Shown here: one piece after another, positions 18,968-29,066 of the stretch | Layout of the letters: every line of letters starts with the position of its first letter | Numbering within the stretch: the stretch's first letter is position 1 | From: Paenibacillus sp. JCM 10914 | GTDB lineage: Bacteria; Bacillota; Bacilli; Paenibacillales; Paenibacillaceae | Reading direction: 5' to 3' | Length of the DNA: 64,000 nt | Assembly: GCF_001315105.1 (NCBI RefSeq) | Contig: NZ_BAZR01000001.1 | Location: forward strand, 372,001 to 436,000 | Notes under the pieces: model-generated | Databases searched by the model: none | The model's input: only the letters and a program-made list of their open reading frames with translations | What the model was told of the DNA's origin: nothing | Position numbers and translations under genes: made by a program

Positions 18968-20677
18968 ATGGTTCTCGATTCGAATGGGGGTTGCGCGATC
19001 GATCAGCTTCCACTTCATGAACGTCGTGTACTTCGCCGCATCTGGGAAATCTTCGCTGGTCAAAGCTTTGATGAAGGTAAGCTGCGAATGCTTACGGTTG
19101 AGCGAATGAGCGGCATGGACATTCAACTGGCTTTCTTGTCATTGCGAGAACAGGGCTACATTCAAGCCATGAAGCAGGGCTGGGGTGAACGCTTGTATTT
19201 TGTCCCGTTCGCTAAACGGAAAGCTCTCTATAGAGCTTTCGGTGGTTACATAGCCCCGGCTTCCCCTTCCGCGAATGTAGAACTCAGTCAGGAAGGAACC
19301 TGCGGTATTTCAGTAGATATGTTCAATGTGCTTGTATATGTTATCAAGCATGAGGTAGCTGTTACTAGTAAAGGGGTACTGCATAAGAGGCATATTCAGC
19401 GGCTGGCGGAAATCATAGCGTTATCTCAAGTGGATGCCGAACAACTTGATCTTCAATACGTGCATCAGGATGCTTATCCGGCACAAGTGGCGGTGATTCT
19501 GGATGCGTTGTTCTATTTTGGTCTGATATCGGTGAGTAGAGCTAAACTCAGCTTGAATTCAGCTTCTGTGGAGGCATGGTTAGAGTTGACGCGAGAAGCT
19601 ACGGACCGTCTAATCTTCAACATGATGATGGAGCGCTTTGTACCAAGCTTGCCGGCGTACCAGCACTTTACCTGGCGTTTATGTGATGCCTCCTTGAACC
19701 GAGGGCATTGGTATGCGGCCGAATTCATGTTGATGGGAAGCAGGCATGATGATGGAGTGGGTGCTGTCACGGCTCCGACGCTATTATCGAACGGAGATAT
19801 TATGCCTTGGCTGTGTTTCATGGCAGGTTGCGGTTATATGGACATCGGGAGGAATGCTGGGGGCAATTTATTCGTGCGTTGGCGGGTGGAACCTGGTCGC
19901 TTGCTGCAATCGGAACCGCATGAAGAACGTTGCACTGAAGCGGGAGGAACTTTGTATGTTCAACCCGATTTTGAACTGTTGTTACCGCCGGAGGTACCCA
20001 TGAAAATAAAATTTACTACGGCGCTGTTCACCGAACGGGTCACGGATGACTGGATGACCGTGTATCGTCTGACAAGAGATTCGATCTGGCAGGCAGCAGC
20101 GATCGGGATCGAGTCGGAATGTATCGTGCCGTTTCTTCAGAAACAGACGTCATCGGGCATACCTGACAATGTAATGACGGCACTGCGATTCTGGAGCGCC
20201 GAGAATGAGAGCTTGTCCATCCAAGATAACAGAGAAGATAGTAGGCTAGCTAACTTGTTTGAAGGCAATCAGAGCATTTATGGCGGGTTTACGGCTGCTT
20301 CGAGTGGTTCAATCAACAGAGTTATGATAAATGGCATCCGCGGGCAGCACGAGCTGCAGTATGAGCTGGACGAAACGCTGCCAGAACGAAATGATGTACT
20401 GCCTCCACTCGATCATCTCCCCTTGATGTGGGTACGGGATTGGCGTAGTTATCATAGCTCCACTGCCAAGCAAATGATGGAGGAGGCTCTGAACATCTCA
20501 GCGAAACTGGAAATCTGTGTAGATGGGAACCGAATGGAATTTGTACCACATCAGCTTGTGCGTCATCCATGGGCCATAACGGGGGTGATCTATGAGCAGG
20601 ATTCGGATAAAGAAGGAGTCATTGTTCAATTACAAGATGGGGAGTGGAAGGAAATGCGGCTCATTATTCCTTCTTGA
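18968..20677 (+). CDS. helicase-associated protein paired with the XPB-type helicase
   Basis: A 569-residue protein starting 3 bases after the XPB stop, so the two are almost certainly translated together. The N-terminal part has winged-helix-like segments (LTVERMSGMDIQLAFLSLREQGYI). The C-terminal section (LYVQPDFELLLPPEVP, TERVTDDWMTVYRLTRDSIWQAAAIG, VPFLQKQTSSGIPDNV) fits the helicase-associated C-terminal domain (Helicase_C_3, PF13625), a family fused or adjacent to XPB in other bacteria. It has no helicase motifs of its own. By analogy with archaeal XPB-Bax1 it could be a nuclease or loading partner, but I see no clear nuclease motif. The fold assignment is from recognition and was not searched. 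Confidence 0.72.
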   Translation: MVLDSNGGCAIDQLPLHERRVLRRIWEIFAGQSFDEGKLRMLTVERMSGMDIQLAFLSLREQGYIQAMKQGWGERLYFVPFAKRKALYRAFGGYIAPASPSANVELSQEGTCGISVDMFNVLVYVIKHEVAVTSKGVLHKRHIQRLAEIIALSQVDAEQLDLQYVHQDAYPAQVAVILDALFYFGLISVSRAKLSLNSASVEAWLELTREATDRLIFNMMMERFVPSLPAYQHFTWRLCDASLNRGHWYAAEFMLMGSRHDDGVGAVTAPTLLSNGDIMPWLCFMAGCGYMDIGRNAGGNLFVRWRVEPGRLLQSEPHEERCTEAGGTLYVQPDFELLLPPEVPMKIKFTTALFTERVTDDWMTVYRLTRDSIWQAAAIGIESECIVPFLQKQTSSGIPDNVMTALRFWSAENESLSIQDNREDSRLANLFEGNQSIYGGFTAASSGSINRVMINGIRGQHELQYELDETLPERNDVLPPLDHLPLMWVRDWRSYHSSTAKQMMEEALNISAKLEICVDGNRMEFVPHQLVRHPWAITGVIYEQDSDKEGVIVQLQDGEWKEMRLIIPS

Positions 20678-20782
20678 AAGCGTATGAATTCCCCCCTTCT
20701 TAAGAGACGTTGGTTATGCTATGATGGGATAAGGCCACTATAGATACAGTGGTCCAATCTAATAGAGAAACGGGATGAGTTC

Positions 20783-21220
20783 ATGAGCGTATCGGAATTA
20801 AACACGGTCGATATGGCCGAGGTGCTCACCTATGCCTATGAGATAGGCGACATGATTAATGCTTCCGTCGAAGTGGCGGATTATCTATATTGGAAGCAGG
20901 CCGTTGAGCGGGATGCAGCTGTACAGGGTCTGGTCCGCCTGCTTGATACCAAGAAGGAACTGTTCGAGGAGACTCAGCGATTCGGACACTTCCATCCGAA
21001 CTATCATTCCGCACAGGATGAAGTGAGCAAGGTGGAAGCAGAATTGGAACTGCTCGAGCCAGTCGCCCGCTTTAAGCAGGCTGAGAAGAATCTGGATGAT
21101 CTGTTGCATTCGATGTCCGAGAGAATTGCCTTCTCGGTCTCTGAGACGATCAAGGTCCCAAGCAACGACCCGATGCCGAAGAAGGGCTGTGGCAGCGGCG
21201 GAGCGTGCGGCTGCGGTTAA
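20783..21220 (+). CDS. ylbF: YlbF family regulator (RicF)
   Basis: Member of the YmcA/YlbF family, a helical protein. In Bacillus YlbF joins YmcA and YaaT (Ric complex) to promote mRNA maturation and influence competence, biofilm and sporulation. It has 145 residues with helices AEVLTYAYEIGDMI and LLDTKKELFEETQRFGHFHP. The C-terminal tail ends KGCGSGGACGCG, where the cysteines could bind the iron-sulphur cluster known for the Ric complex. It is 53 bases from ylbG. Confidence 0.9.
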   Translation: MSVSELNTVDMAEVLTYAYEIGDMINASVEVADYLYWKQAVERDAAVQGLVRLLDTKKELFEETQRFGHFHPNYHSAQDEVSKVEAELELLEPVARFKQAEKNLDDLLHSMSERIAFSVSETIKVPSNDPMPKKGCGSGGACGCG

Positions 21221-21272
21221 TATGTTCTTGGCTAATATAGAGAGTAGATGAAAGTGAGGCGGGGAGCTCAAG

Positions 21273-21536
21273 ATGTTAGCTGAACGTACCGGTTTTATTA
21301 TATGGGTCAGCGACGTGAAGGCAGCAAGGAACTTGGAGAAGTACGGCAGCCTTCATTATATTTCACGCCGCATGCACTACGCTGTGATGTACGTGAATGC
21401 TGATCGGGCAGAAGAGACCATGAAGAACATCCGGAGATTATCATACGTTCGCAAAATCGAACGCTCCTACCGGAATGAGATTAAGACGGAGTACAGCAGC
21501 AAAGGGCCGGATAAAGCGAAGTTTTACGGGCCATAA
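21273..21536 (+). CDS. ylbG: YlbG family protein (UPF0298)
   Basis: Small protein of 87 residues collinear with YlbG: ERTGFIIWVSDVKAARNLEKYG, SRRMHYAVMYVN, and FVRKIERSY-like YVRKIERSYRNEIKTEY. The function is unknown. The pairing ylbF-ylbG is the same as in Bacillus. AGGCGGGGAG precedes the ATG. Confidence 0.92.
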   Translation: MLAERTGFIIWVSDVKAARNLEKYGSLHYISRRMHYAVMYVNADRAEETMKNIRRLSYVRKIERSYRNEIKTEYSSKGPDKAKFYGP

Positions 21537-21580
21537 CCGTATGGCAGAGCAGATCGGGTACACTTGTTAATACAACACGG

Positions 21581-21606
21581 AAAAGCGGCCTAAGGGCCGT
21601 TTTTTT
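21581..21606 (+). terminator. terminator after ylbG
   Basis: CGGCC pairs with GGCCG around a 4-base loop; an A-run flanks the left side and seven T follow. Confidence 0.8.
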
Positions 21607-21885
21607 GATGATGAAAAAAATAAGGAATGATTCTGCGCGCATTGGAATAAAAAAGTATTTGGTTTAATAAACTGTAACAAATGTGGGTGTTGTCTATGTT
21701 ACAATTAGCATCATTTCATCAGTTTCCTACCTGAACGGCAAGGATACAACTAGCGATTCTTCTAATATTTCGGTAATTATTCACAAATAAAGATGTTTCA
21801 ATCTTGTGAATCCTAGTGGAATGATGTAATATGTTGGGTATATATACATAGATACAAAGACCCGTTTGGTGGAGAGTGATAATCC
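21607..21885. other. gap with inverted repeats before an unknown gene
   Basis: An AT-rich stretch without a gene. It holds the 7-bp inverted repeat TGTAACA/TGTTACA (21673-21679 with 21697-21703) and a hairpin (ATTCAC..AAGAT, GTTTCA, ATCTT..GTGAAT at about 21778-21812) with no T-run. These may be regulatory sites for the gene at 21886. I cannot name the regulator. Confidence 0.35.
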
Positions 21886-22323
21886 ATGCGCGATAAAGGG
21901 ACAGAGCGGTGGAGCACCTATGAGCCGTTTTATATTACCTTGAATGATAAAAAAGTAGCCGACGTCGTTATAACCAATCATGCGAAGAGCCGATATACGG
22001 ATCGAGTTGAGGACAGCAACACCTCCCACGAGGAGATTGGTACGTGGATGTGGGAATGTCTGAAGCAGAGCCGGATCGTACCCTATTATCGCAATGAGCA
22101 GGACGTATATTTAATCGATGATGATCTGGTTGTCGTGGCGGAGTTCGCTGAGCTTGAGCATGAGCGTGATCTAATTGGCAATCCGCTGCACCGCATGATT
22201 ATCGTCACCTTTCTCGGACGGATGTCGGAGACGATCGAACTTCGTGATCTGAAGTCTTATTACTCGTGGCTTCGTCATTCACGGCGAATGACGCTCATTA
22301 AGAACAGCCGTAAACGTAAATAA
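21886..22323 (+). CDS. conserved hypothetical protein
   Basis: I do not recognise a family with confidence. It has 145 residues and is strongly charged, with no signal or membrane segment. A noticeable stretch is VVITNHAKSRYTDRVEDS, followed by an Ile/Trp-rich region and a basic tail ending NSRKRK. The HAKSRY pattern looks somewhat like small nuclease or toxin-like proteins (DUF4258 group), but that is only a resemblance. A good ribosome site (TGGAGAG) lies 9 bases before ATG 21886. It is a lone gene with inverted repeats in front. Confidence 0.65.
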   Translation: MRDKGTERWSTYEPFYITLNDKKVADVVITNHAKSRYTDRVEDSNTSHEEIGTWMWECLKQSRIVPYYRNEQDVYLIDDDLVVVAEFAELEHERDLIGNPLHRMIIVTFLGRMSETIELRDLKSYYSWLRHSRRMTLIKNSRKRK

Positions 22324-22462
22324 CATAGATAAGAGCCTTAATCAGTTAGGATTGTTTCGGCATGCGAGCGTAAGCGCGGATGTCCTTTTTGTGTACACTT
22401 CATCCGGTTATCCGTTACAATGAATGATACGAGGCAGAAGACAGCGAGAGGAGCGATCCGTC

Positions 22463-23359
22463 ATGAACTTTCACCAACTACATATTTTTTATACCGTTGC
22501 GGAGCGGGGGAGTTTCTCTTCGGCGGCTCAGTCGCTGCATATGAGCCAACCGGCAGTTACGATGCAGGTGCAGGCGCTGGAGGAGTATTTCGGGACCAAA
22601 CTGCTCATCCGCTCGACCAAACGGATGGAGCTGTCTGAAGCGGGAAGAACGCTGTTGCCTTTTGCCAGACGGAGCCTGGAACTCTCGCGGGAGACGGATG
22701 CAGCGATGGCCGCGTTCTCGAACATGCTGTTGGGCCGATTGCAGCTTGGCGCGAGTCTGACGATCGGTGAATATGTGCTGCCGCGTCTGCTGGGCCCGTT
22801 CGGGCGGGAATACCCGGATATCTCTATCATGCTCAAAGTGATAAATACAACGCAAATTCTTGAAGAAATTGCGAGTTATCAGCTTAATTTCGGATTGATT
22901 GAGGCTCCGGTCGAGCATCCTGATATGGTATTGGACGCTGTGATGGAGGACGAGCTGAAGCTGATCGTTCCAGCCGGGCACCCGCTGGCTGAGCGAACAG
23001 ATCCAATTGTGCTCGAAGATGTCCTCACGTATCCATTCGTACTGCGAGAGAAGGGATCAGGCACGCGCCAGGTAATGGAGGATGTTCTGCTACAACGGGG
23101 GGTTGATCCTGCAAGCATACAAACCGTGATGGAATTAGGAAGTACCGGTGCAGTCAAATCCGCAGTGGAGGAGGGACTTGGCATCACGATGCTCTCCACT
23201 TCGACAGTCAAACATGAAACCGCGCTTGGCCTGGTCAAGATGATTGATATTGCGGATGCTTCTTTCAAACGGAATTTCTACTCTATTCAATTACGCTCCG
23301 CGCGGTTACCGATGTCGGCAAGCACGTTCTTATCCTACTTACGTGAACAAAAGAAATAA
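22463..23359 (+). CDS. LysR family transcriptional regulator
   Basis: 298-residue regulator with an N-terminal winged helix-turn-helix (MNFHQLHIFYTVAERGSFSS.., SLHMSQPAVTMQVQALEEYFG) and an effector-binding domain of the periplasmic-binding type (LQLGASLTIGEYVLPRLL, ELKLIVPAGHPLAER, GSGTRQVMEDVLL, VKSAVEEGLGITMLS). The profile is CysL/CbbR-like, so the effector could be a sulphur or metabolic signal; no target is obvious. ATG 22463 follows GAGAGGAG, so the earlier ATG at 22424 is not used. The next gene, for a PHP phosphoesterase, starts 37 bases on. Confidence 0.9.
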   Translation: MNFHQLHIFYTVAERGSFSSAAQSLHMSQPAVTMQVQALEEYFGTKLLIRSTKRMELSEAGRTLLPFARRSLELSRETDAAMAAFSNMLLGRLQLGASLTIGEYVLPRLLGPFGREYPDISIMLKVINTTQILEEIASYQLNFGLIEAPVEHPDMVLDAVMEDELKLIVPAGHPLAERTDPIVLEDVLTYPFVLREKGSGTRQVMEDVLLQRGVDPASIQTVMELGSTGAVKSAVEEGLGITMLSTSTVKHETALGLVKMIDIADASFKRNFYSIQLRSARLPMSASTFLSYLREQKK

Positions 23360-23396
23360 TGATTAATGGACCAAATGGTTAAAGGTGGTGAAAGCA

Positions 23397-24272
23397 ATGC
23401 GTCTGACAGATGATCAAGGCGGGTGTGATCTGCATACCCATACGCAGGCTTCAGATGGAATGAACACTCCAACAGAGAATGTCGAGCTCGCGCAGGCCCG
23501 GGGATTGGGTGCGATTGCTATTACGGATCACGATACGGTAGCTGGAATAGCCGAAGCTCTGGAGGCAGGGAGGCGCTGGAATGTGGTTGTCGTGCCGGGG
23601 GTTGAAATCAGCACGATGGCAAGCGGCAAGGATATTCATATTCTCGGTTATTATGTGGATTACCTGGACCCTGACTTTCTCGCACGGCTTGCTGAACTCC
23701 GCCTTACACGAGATGTCAGGAATGAGAAAATTCTGGACAAACTTCGTGCGCTCGGATTAGAGCTGACGATGGATGAGGTGATCGGCGGCTTAGGGCGATC
23801 GCTTGAGCCAGATGAGAGTATTGGCCGCCCGCATATCGCGGATGCACTGGTCCGTAAAGGTTATGCGAGCACGATGCGTGATGCATTCGACCGATATTTG
23901 GCACAAGGAGCGGTGGCCTACGCTCCGCAGCCGCGAATTCATCCCCGGGAAGCGTGCGAGTGGATTGTCGCCGCAGGCGGGGTACCGGTGCTCGCTCATC
24001 CTGGCTTATATGGTGATGACGCACTCGTGCGGGAGATCATTGCCGAAGCAGCGGTGAAGGGGATTGAAGTGTACCATTCGGATCATGATACGACAGACGC
24101 AGCACGATATTTAGCCATGGCGGAGGAATACGACCTGATCGTGACGGCCGGATCGGATTATCATGGCGTCAGACAAGGACAAGTTTTTCACGGGGATATT
24201 GGCAGCAAGCAGTTGCCAATGAATGTACTCGCTCAACTGAAATCAGCGAGAGCGGCCTCAATTGAGGAGTGA
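23397..24272 (+). CDS. PHP-domain phosphoesterase
   Basis: Metal-dependent phosphoesterase of the PHP fold, related to TrpH/YciV (RNase AM, 3',5'-nucleotide phosphatase). All metal-binding blocks are present: DLHTHTQASDG, AITDHDTVAG, VPGVEISTM, HILGYY, PVLAHPGLYG, EVYHSDHDTT and TAGSDYHG. It has 291 residues from ATG 23397, which has AAAGGTGG in front. Because it follows the LysR gene on the same strand, the two may be co-transcribed. Activity on nucleotide 3',5'-bisphosphates or RNA ends is inferred from the family. Confidence 0.9.
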   Translation: MRLTDDQGGCDLHTHTQASDGMNTPTENVELAQARGLGAIAITDHDTVAGIAEALEAGRRWNVVVVPGVEISTMASGKDIHILGYYVDYLDPDFLARLAELRLTRDVRNEKILDKLRALGLELTMDEVIGGLGRSLEPDESIGRPHIADALVRKGYASTMRDAFDRYLAQGAVAYAPQPRIHPREACEWIVAAGGVPVLAHPGLYGDDALVREIIAEAAVKGIEVYHSDHDTTDAARYLAMAEEYDLIVTAGSDYHGVRQGQVFHGDIGSKQLPMNVLAQLKSARAASIEE

Positions 24273-24283
24273 CTTCATGTAAT

Positions 24284-24327
24284 AGAGGGCGTAAGGCAAG
24301 AGTTCACTCTTGTCTTACGCCCTCTTT
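24284..24327. terminator. bidirectional terminator between the PHP gene and rqcH
   Basis: A 19-bp stem (24284-24302 with 24307-24325, one G-U) around a TTCA loop. Confidence 0.9.
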
Positions 24328-24333
24328 GTGTAG

Positions 24334-26082
24334 TTAACTGTTGCGGTTATTTTTAACCGTGTTTGGCATGGATTTAATCTGTTGTTCGTTCGGCGTGACG
24401 AACAACGTCTTCTGATTATCGTAGATGACAAATCCGGGTTTCGCGCCATTCGGCTTGCGAACATGCCGGATCAGGGTGTAATCCACAGGCACGCTGCTGG
24501 ATTCTTTGGCCTGACTATAGTATGCCGCCAGCTGCGCGGCCTCTTGCAGGGTGCTGTCCCCATACTCGTTGCTACGAATTACCACATGCGACCCCGGAAT
24601 GTCCTTCGTGTGCAGCCAGGTATCGTTGCTAGCAGCGAGTCGGTTGGTTACGTATTCGTTCTGCAGATTGTTCTTGCCCACATACAGTTCGATGCCTTCA
24701 GATGAAGTGTAGACATGCAGCGTCGGTTTGTCGTTCTTTTTCTTCTTCTTCACCTTGCGGCTGCGATCCCGAAGATACCCTTGTTGAATGAGCTCATCCC
24801 GGATTTCATCAATATCATTCAGGGAGGCATGTGCTAACTGCTGTAATAGGCTCTCCAAATATTGAATTTCTTCGCGGGTCTTGATCAGTTGCTCGTTAAT
24901 GATAGTTAAACTGTTCTTGTATTTGTTATATTTTTTGAAATAGCGCTGTGCATTATCCGACGGCGTTAGAAGCGGATCAAGCGATATGGCGACCTCTGCT
25001 TGCTCTTCATCGTAGAAGTTAATGAGCTTCGCTTCCTTGTCGCCTTTCTGGATCATGTGCAGCGAAGCGAACAGCAGCTCACCGGATATCCGGTAACGGT
25101 CTGCATCGCCGGCTTCTTCCAAATCTTCATGCAGCTTGTCGAGTTTCTTGATGTTCTTGGCGCGCTCATTCTGTAGAAAACGAAGCAGGTCGCTCACCTT
25201 CTGCTTAACTGCATCTCGCTGCGCTTTATCCCCGTAGTAATCCTCCATGCATTGGCTGACGGTTTCATAGCTTCGGGTTTCTTCCTCTACCATCGTTAAG
25301 GGAATGACAGAGAAGACGGATTTGCCCTTGCTATTAAGGCCCGAGACCGGTTCATAACGATGCTGGCGAACCATTGCCATAATAGAGTCAAACGCCGTCC
25401 AGAGGCTGCCGCAATCCTTCTCTTCATTATGAACGGCTTGAGCCCGGTGCACGATCTCCTGCGCGATTAACGGACTGAGTCCGCTAAATGCACTAACCAG
25501 CCAGGATACCCCCGATTCCTCGCTGAGCAAGCAGGCTTCCCGAAACGTTTCTTGCGTCGTCTCCAGCGGATTAAGCTTGTGCTGTTCAGGCGGCTCGGTG
25601 TATTGGAAACCGGGCATAACAACCCGGTAGCTGCTAATGGCTGGCGTTACATGATTGATGCCGTCGAGGATGGTGCCGGCCTCTGGATCCAGCAGAATGA
25701 TGTTGCTATGCCTGCCCATTAGCTCAATGATGATTTTCTTGGAGGAGATATCGCCGAGTTCATCCCGCTGCCTAATCGTCAGCTGAATCATCCGCTCCAT
25801 CCCGACTTGCTGGATGTCCTCAATGATGCCGCTCTCGCAGTGCTTGCGCAAGATCATGCAGAACATCGGGGCCTCGGCCGGGTTTACAAACGTCTCCTGC
25901 GTAAGATGCACCCGCGGATATGTAGGGTTTGCGGACAGCAGCAGCTTGGCGTTCCCTTGCTGGGTTCGAATGTGCAGGACAATGTCCCGATCCCCGGGCT
26001 GATATATTTTATTGATGCGTGCACCCTTGCATGATTGAAGCTCATGCACGATCGCACGGGTTACGATGCCGTCTAGTGCCAT
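24334..26082 (-). CDS. rqcH: ribosome quality control protein RqcH (NFACT family)
   Basis: Binds stalled 50S-nascent-chain complexes and directs C-terminal alanine tailing, which marks the peptide for degradation. 582 residues: an N-terminal NFACT-N domain (MALDGIVTRAIVHELQ..), a helix-hairpin-helix section, a long central coiled-coil region (about 280-430) and the NFACT-R domain at the end with KKKKKNDKPTLHVYTSSEG, GKNNLQNEYVTNRLAAS and the DIPGSHVVIR motif. Older annotation calls this fibronectin-binding protein FbpA. It is monocistronic with GGAGAAT ahead of the ATG. Confidence 0.93.
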   Translation of the reverse strand: MALDGIVTRAIVHELQSCKGARINKIYQPGDRDIVLHIRTQQGNAKLLLSANPTYPRVHLTQETFVNPAEAPMFCMILRKHCESGIIEDIQQVGMERMIQLTIRQRDELGDISSKKIIIELMGRHSNIILLDPEAGTILDGINHVTPAISSYRVVMPGFQYTEPPEQHKLNPLETTQETFREACLLSEESGVSWLVSAFSGLSPLIAQEIVHRAQAVHNEEKDCGSLWTAFDSIMAMVRQHRYEPVSGLNSKGKSVFSVIPLTMVEEETRSYETVSQCMEDYYGDKAQRDAVKQKVSDLLRFLQNERAKNIKKLDKLHEDLEEAGDADRYRISGELLFASLHMIQKGDKEAKLINFYDEEQAEVAISLDPLLTPSDNAQRYFKKYNKYKNSLTIINEQLIKTREEIQYLESLLQQLAHASLNDIDEIRDELIQQGYLRDRSRKVKKKKKNDKPTLHVYTSSEGIELYVGKNNLQNEYVTNRLAASNDTWLHTKDIPGSHVVIRSNEYGDSTLQEAAQLAAYYSQAKESSSVPVDYTLIRHVRKPNGAKPGFVIYDNQKTLFVTPNEQQIKSMPNTVKNNRNS

Positions 26083-26265
26083 GATTCATTCTCCTATCTG
26101 TCAATTACCCTTCCTATCGTTCTCCTCTATGATGCCATACTTCCGCCAAAAACTTAAGCGCCCTTCTGTGATAATTCAGAACCTGTCCGAATACATTTAC
26201 TTTAGAAAGGGTGGAAAAGCTGTCATCCGCCGGATCTTGCAATACAACCGGGAGGGAAGGGAAGC

Positions 26266-29053
26266 ATGGAACAAAAGCAATGGCACCAGATGGATACGGA
26301 TGAATTGCAGCAGGTGCTGCATCTTCGTCCGGAGCAGGGCCTCACGGAAGGGGAAGCCGCAGAGAGGCGAAAAACGAGCGGCTACAACGAGCTCTCCGAA
26401 GGCGTTAAAATTTCTCCATTTGTTCTGTTCTTGAATCAGTTTAAGGATTTTATGGTGTTGGTGCTGCTTGGTGCCACCTTGGTATCCGGTCTGCTTGGCG
26501 AGTATTTGGATGCTGTGACCATCATCGCGATCATACTCATTAACGGTATACTCGGCTTCGTTCAGGAATTCCGGGCGGAACGTTCCTTGCGGGCTTTGAA
26601 GCAGTTGTCAGCGCCTACTTCCAAAGTGTTGCGGGACGGCAAGGTTGTGCAGATTGCAGCCAAAGAACTTGTTCCAGGCGATGTCATACTGGTTGAGAGC
26701 GGGGACCGCATTCCAGCGGACGTACGCTGGTTGGAGATTAATAGCTGCAGCGTTGAGGAATCGGCGCTGACGGGAGAGTCTCTGCCTGTCAATAAGCATG
26801 CTGAACCGATCGCGGAGGCGGATGTACCGCTAGGTGATCGCAAGAACATCGGATTTATGGGCACGATGGTTGCCCGAGGCAGCGCTAAGGGTGTCGTTAT
26901 TCAGACGGGCATGGACACGGAAATGGGCAAAATCGCCGACCTTATTCAAAATACCGAATCGCAGGAGACACCGCTTCAGCATCGGCTGGAGCAGTTAGGC
27001 AAAATTCTGATCGCCATGTCGCTGGGCCTAACGATCTTGGTGGTGGTAGCAGGCATACTTCATGGACAGCCTGCACCTGCTATGTTCCTTGCGGGTGTCA
27101 GTCTTGCGGTAGCTGCTATTCCGGAGGGGCTGCCGGCCATTGTTACGATTGCGCTCGCTCTAGGGGTGCAACGGATGATCAAGCGTAAAGCGATCGTACG
27201 TAAGCTGCCTTCCGTGGAAACGCTCGGTTGCGCCTCGGTGATCTGTTCCGATAAGACAGGCACATTGACTCAGAATAAAATGACGGTGACACAGGTGTGG
27301 CTTGGCGGTCGGTCGCTCGAGGTGACGGGACAAGGGTATGAGCCGACCGGACAAATCCTGCACCGCGGAAAGCCAATAGAGCTGAGATCGGATCAGGAAC
27401 TGCGGAGGCTACTGCAAATTAGCGGACTCTGTAACAATGCAGAGATCTATGAGAATACGCAAGCCGAGATGCGTAATAAGCGAAAAGGCAAGGAGGAGCA
27501 GTCTGCGGCAGGCTGGGAGCTGAAAGGAGACCCAACAGAAGGTGCCCTGCTCACGCTATCTTCCAAAATGGGCTTGAATCGAAGTAGCTGGATGCAATGT
27601 ACCAGCGGGATAAAGAATTCCCCTTCGATTCCGAACGGAAGCTGATGTCGGTTATTGTTAACCATCAAGGCGGACGCCTCCTTTGCACGAAGGGAGCACC
27701 CGACGTGCTGCTGGATGCGTGTACGTATATTTTGTGGGAAGCAATGTCGTTCCGCTTACCGGGACGCTGCGACAGAAGGTGCTGGCCGCCAATGAAGGCA
27801 TGGCGAAGGAAGCGCTACGCGTTCTCGGACTTGCCTATCGCGATCTCCGATCGTACGATAAGCCGGAGACCGAGCAGGAGGCAGAGAGCCAGCTGATCTT
27901 TGTCGGGTTGGCGGGAATGATCGATCCGCCGCGGCGCGAAGTGCGGGATGCCATCGTCACGTGCCGCCGTGCGGGCATCAAGACAGTCATGATCACCGGG
28001 GACCACCGGACAACCGCGGAAGCGATCGCTTCCCAGCTCGGCATCATGCCAAGAAACGGTCTGTCGATGTCAGGCCAGGAATTGTCCCGGATGGACGACA
28101 AGGAGCTCGACGCCAAGGTGGAGTCGGTTTATGTATATGCGCGCGTATCCCCGGAGCATAAGCTTCGGATCGTCAAATCCTGGCAGCGTAAGGGCCATGT
28201 TGTGGCGATGACCGGAGATGGCGTCAATGATGCGCCGGCCATTAAAGCTTCGGATATTGGGATAGCCATGGGCATTACCGGTACGGATGTAACAAAGGAA
28301 GCGTCATCCCTTATACTCAGTGATGATAATTTCTCCACGATTGTGGCGGCGATTGAAGAGGGGCGGAGCATCTATGAGAATATCCGCAAGTTCATTCGCT
28401 ATTTGCTCGCCTCGAATGTGGGCGAGATCCTGACGATGTTCTTCGCGATGATGCTCGGATTGCCGTTACCGCTCGTGCCGATCCAGATCCTGTGGGTCAA
28501 TCTGGTGACGGATGGCTTGCCGGCCATGGCGCTCGGCGTGGATCAGCCAGAGAAGGATTTGATGGAACACAAGCCGCGGGGAGCCAAAGAGAATATATTC
28601 GCCAGACGGTTAGGCTGGAAAATCATCAGCCGCGGCATTCTGATCGGCTTATGCACACTCGGTGCGTTCTGGCTCACGCTGCGCATTGCGCCGAATGATC
28701 CCGGACAACTGGCGAAGGCGCAGTCGGTTGCATTTGCTACCTTGGTTATGGCACAGCTGATCCATGTGTTTGATTGCCGGAGCTCGCGTTCGATTTTTCA
28801 CCGCAACCCGCTGCAGAACAAGGCGCTTGTACTCGCCGTATTATCCTCGGTGCTTCTGATGCTGGGGGTTATGTACATTGAAGCGCTGCAGCCGATCTTT
28901 AAGACTGTACCGCTCGGGTTGAAGGAATGGGCGCTTACGCTTGTGGCTGCCGGCATCCCAACGTTCCTGATGGGAGCGGGCAGTGTGTGGGGCGGCAGAC
29001 GGAACCGTAACCGCCGCAGCATGATGACGAAGAGTGCAAATATTTCAGCGTAA
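26266..29053 (+). CDS. P-type calcium-transporting ATPase (two frameshifts)
   Basis: Membrane pump of the P2A type, expected to export Ca2+ using ATP. About 929 residues when repaired. Visible: N-terminal actuator region, [15 protein letters not shown] (TGES), the phosphorylation motif [23 protein letters not shown] nucleotide-binding segment, and [21 protein letters not shown]. Membrane helices carry [19 protein letters not shown] (PEGL, calcium ligands). The frame breaks twice. Near 27592, after LNRSS, the peptide continues [20 protein letters not shown]. Near 27742 it continues [16 protein letters not shown]. Each is repaired by one base. ATG 26266 is preceded by GGAGGGAAGGG. Confidence 0.92.
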
Positions 29054-29066
29054 AATGAATGGCTGG

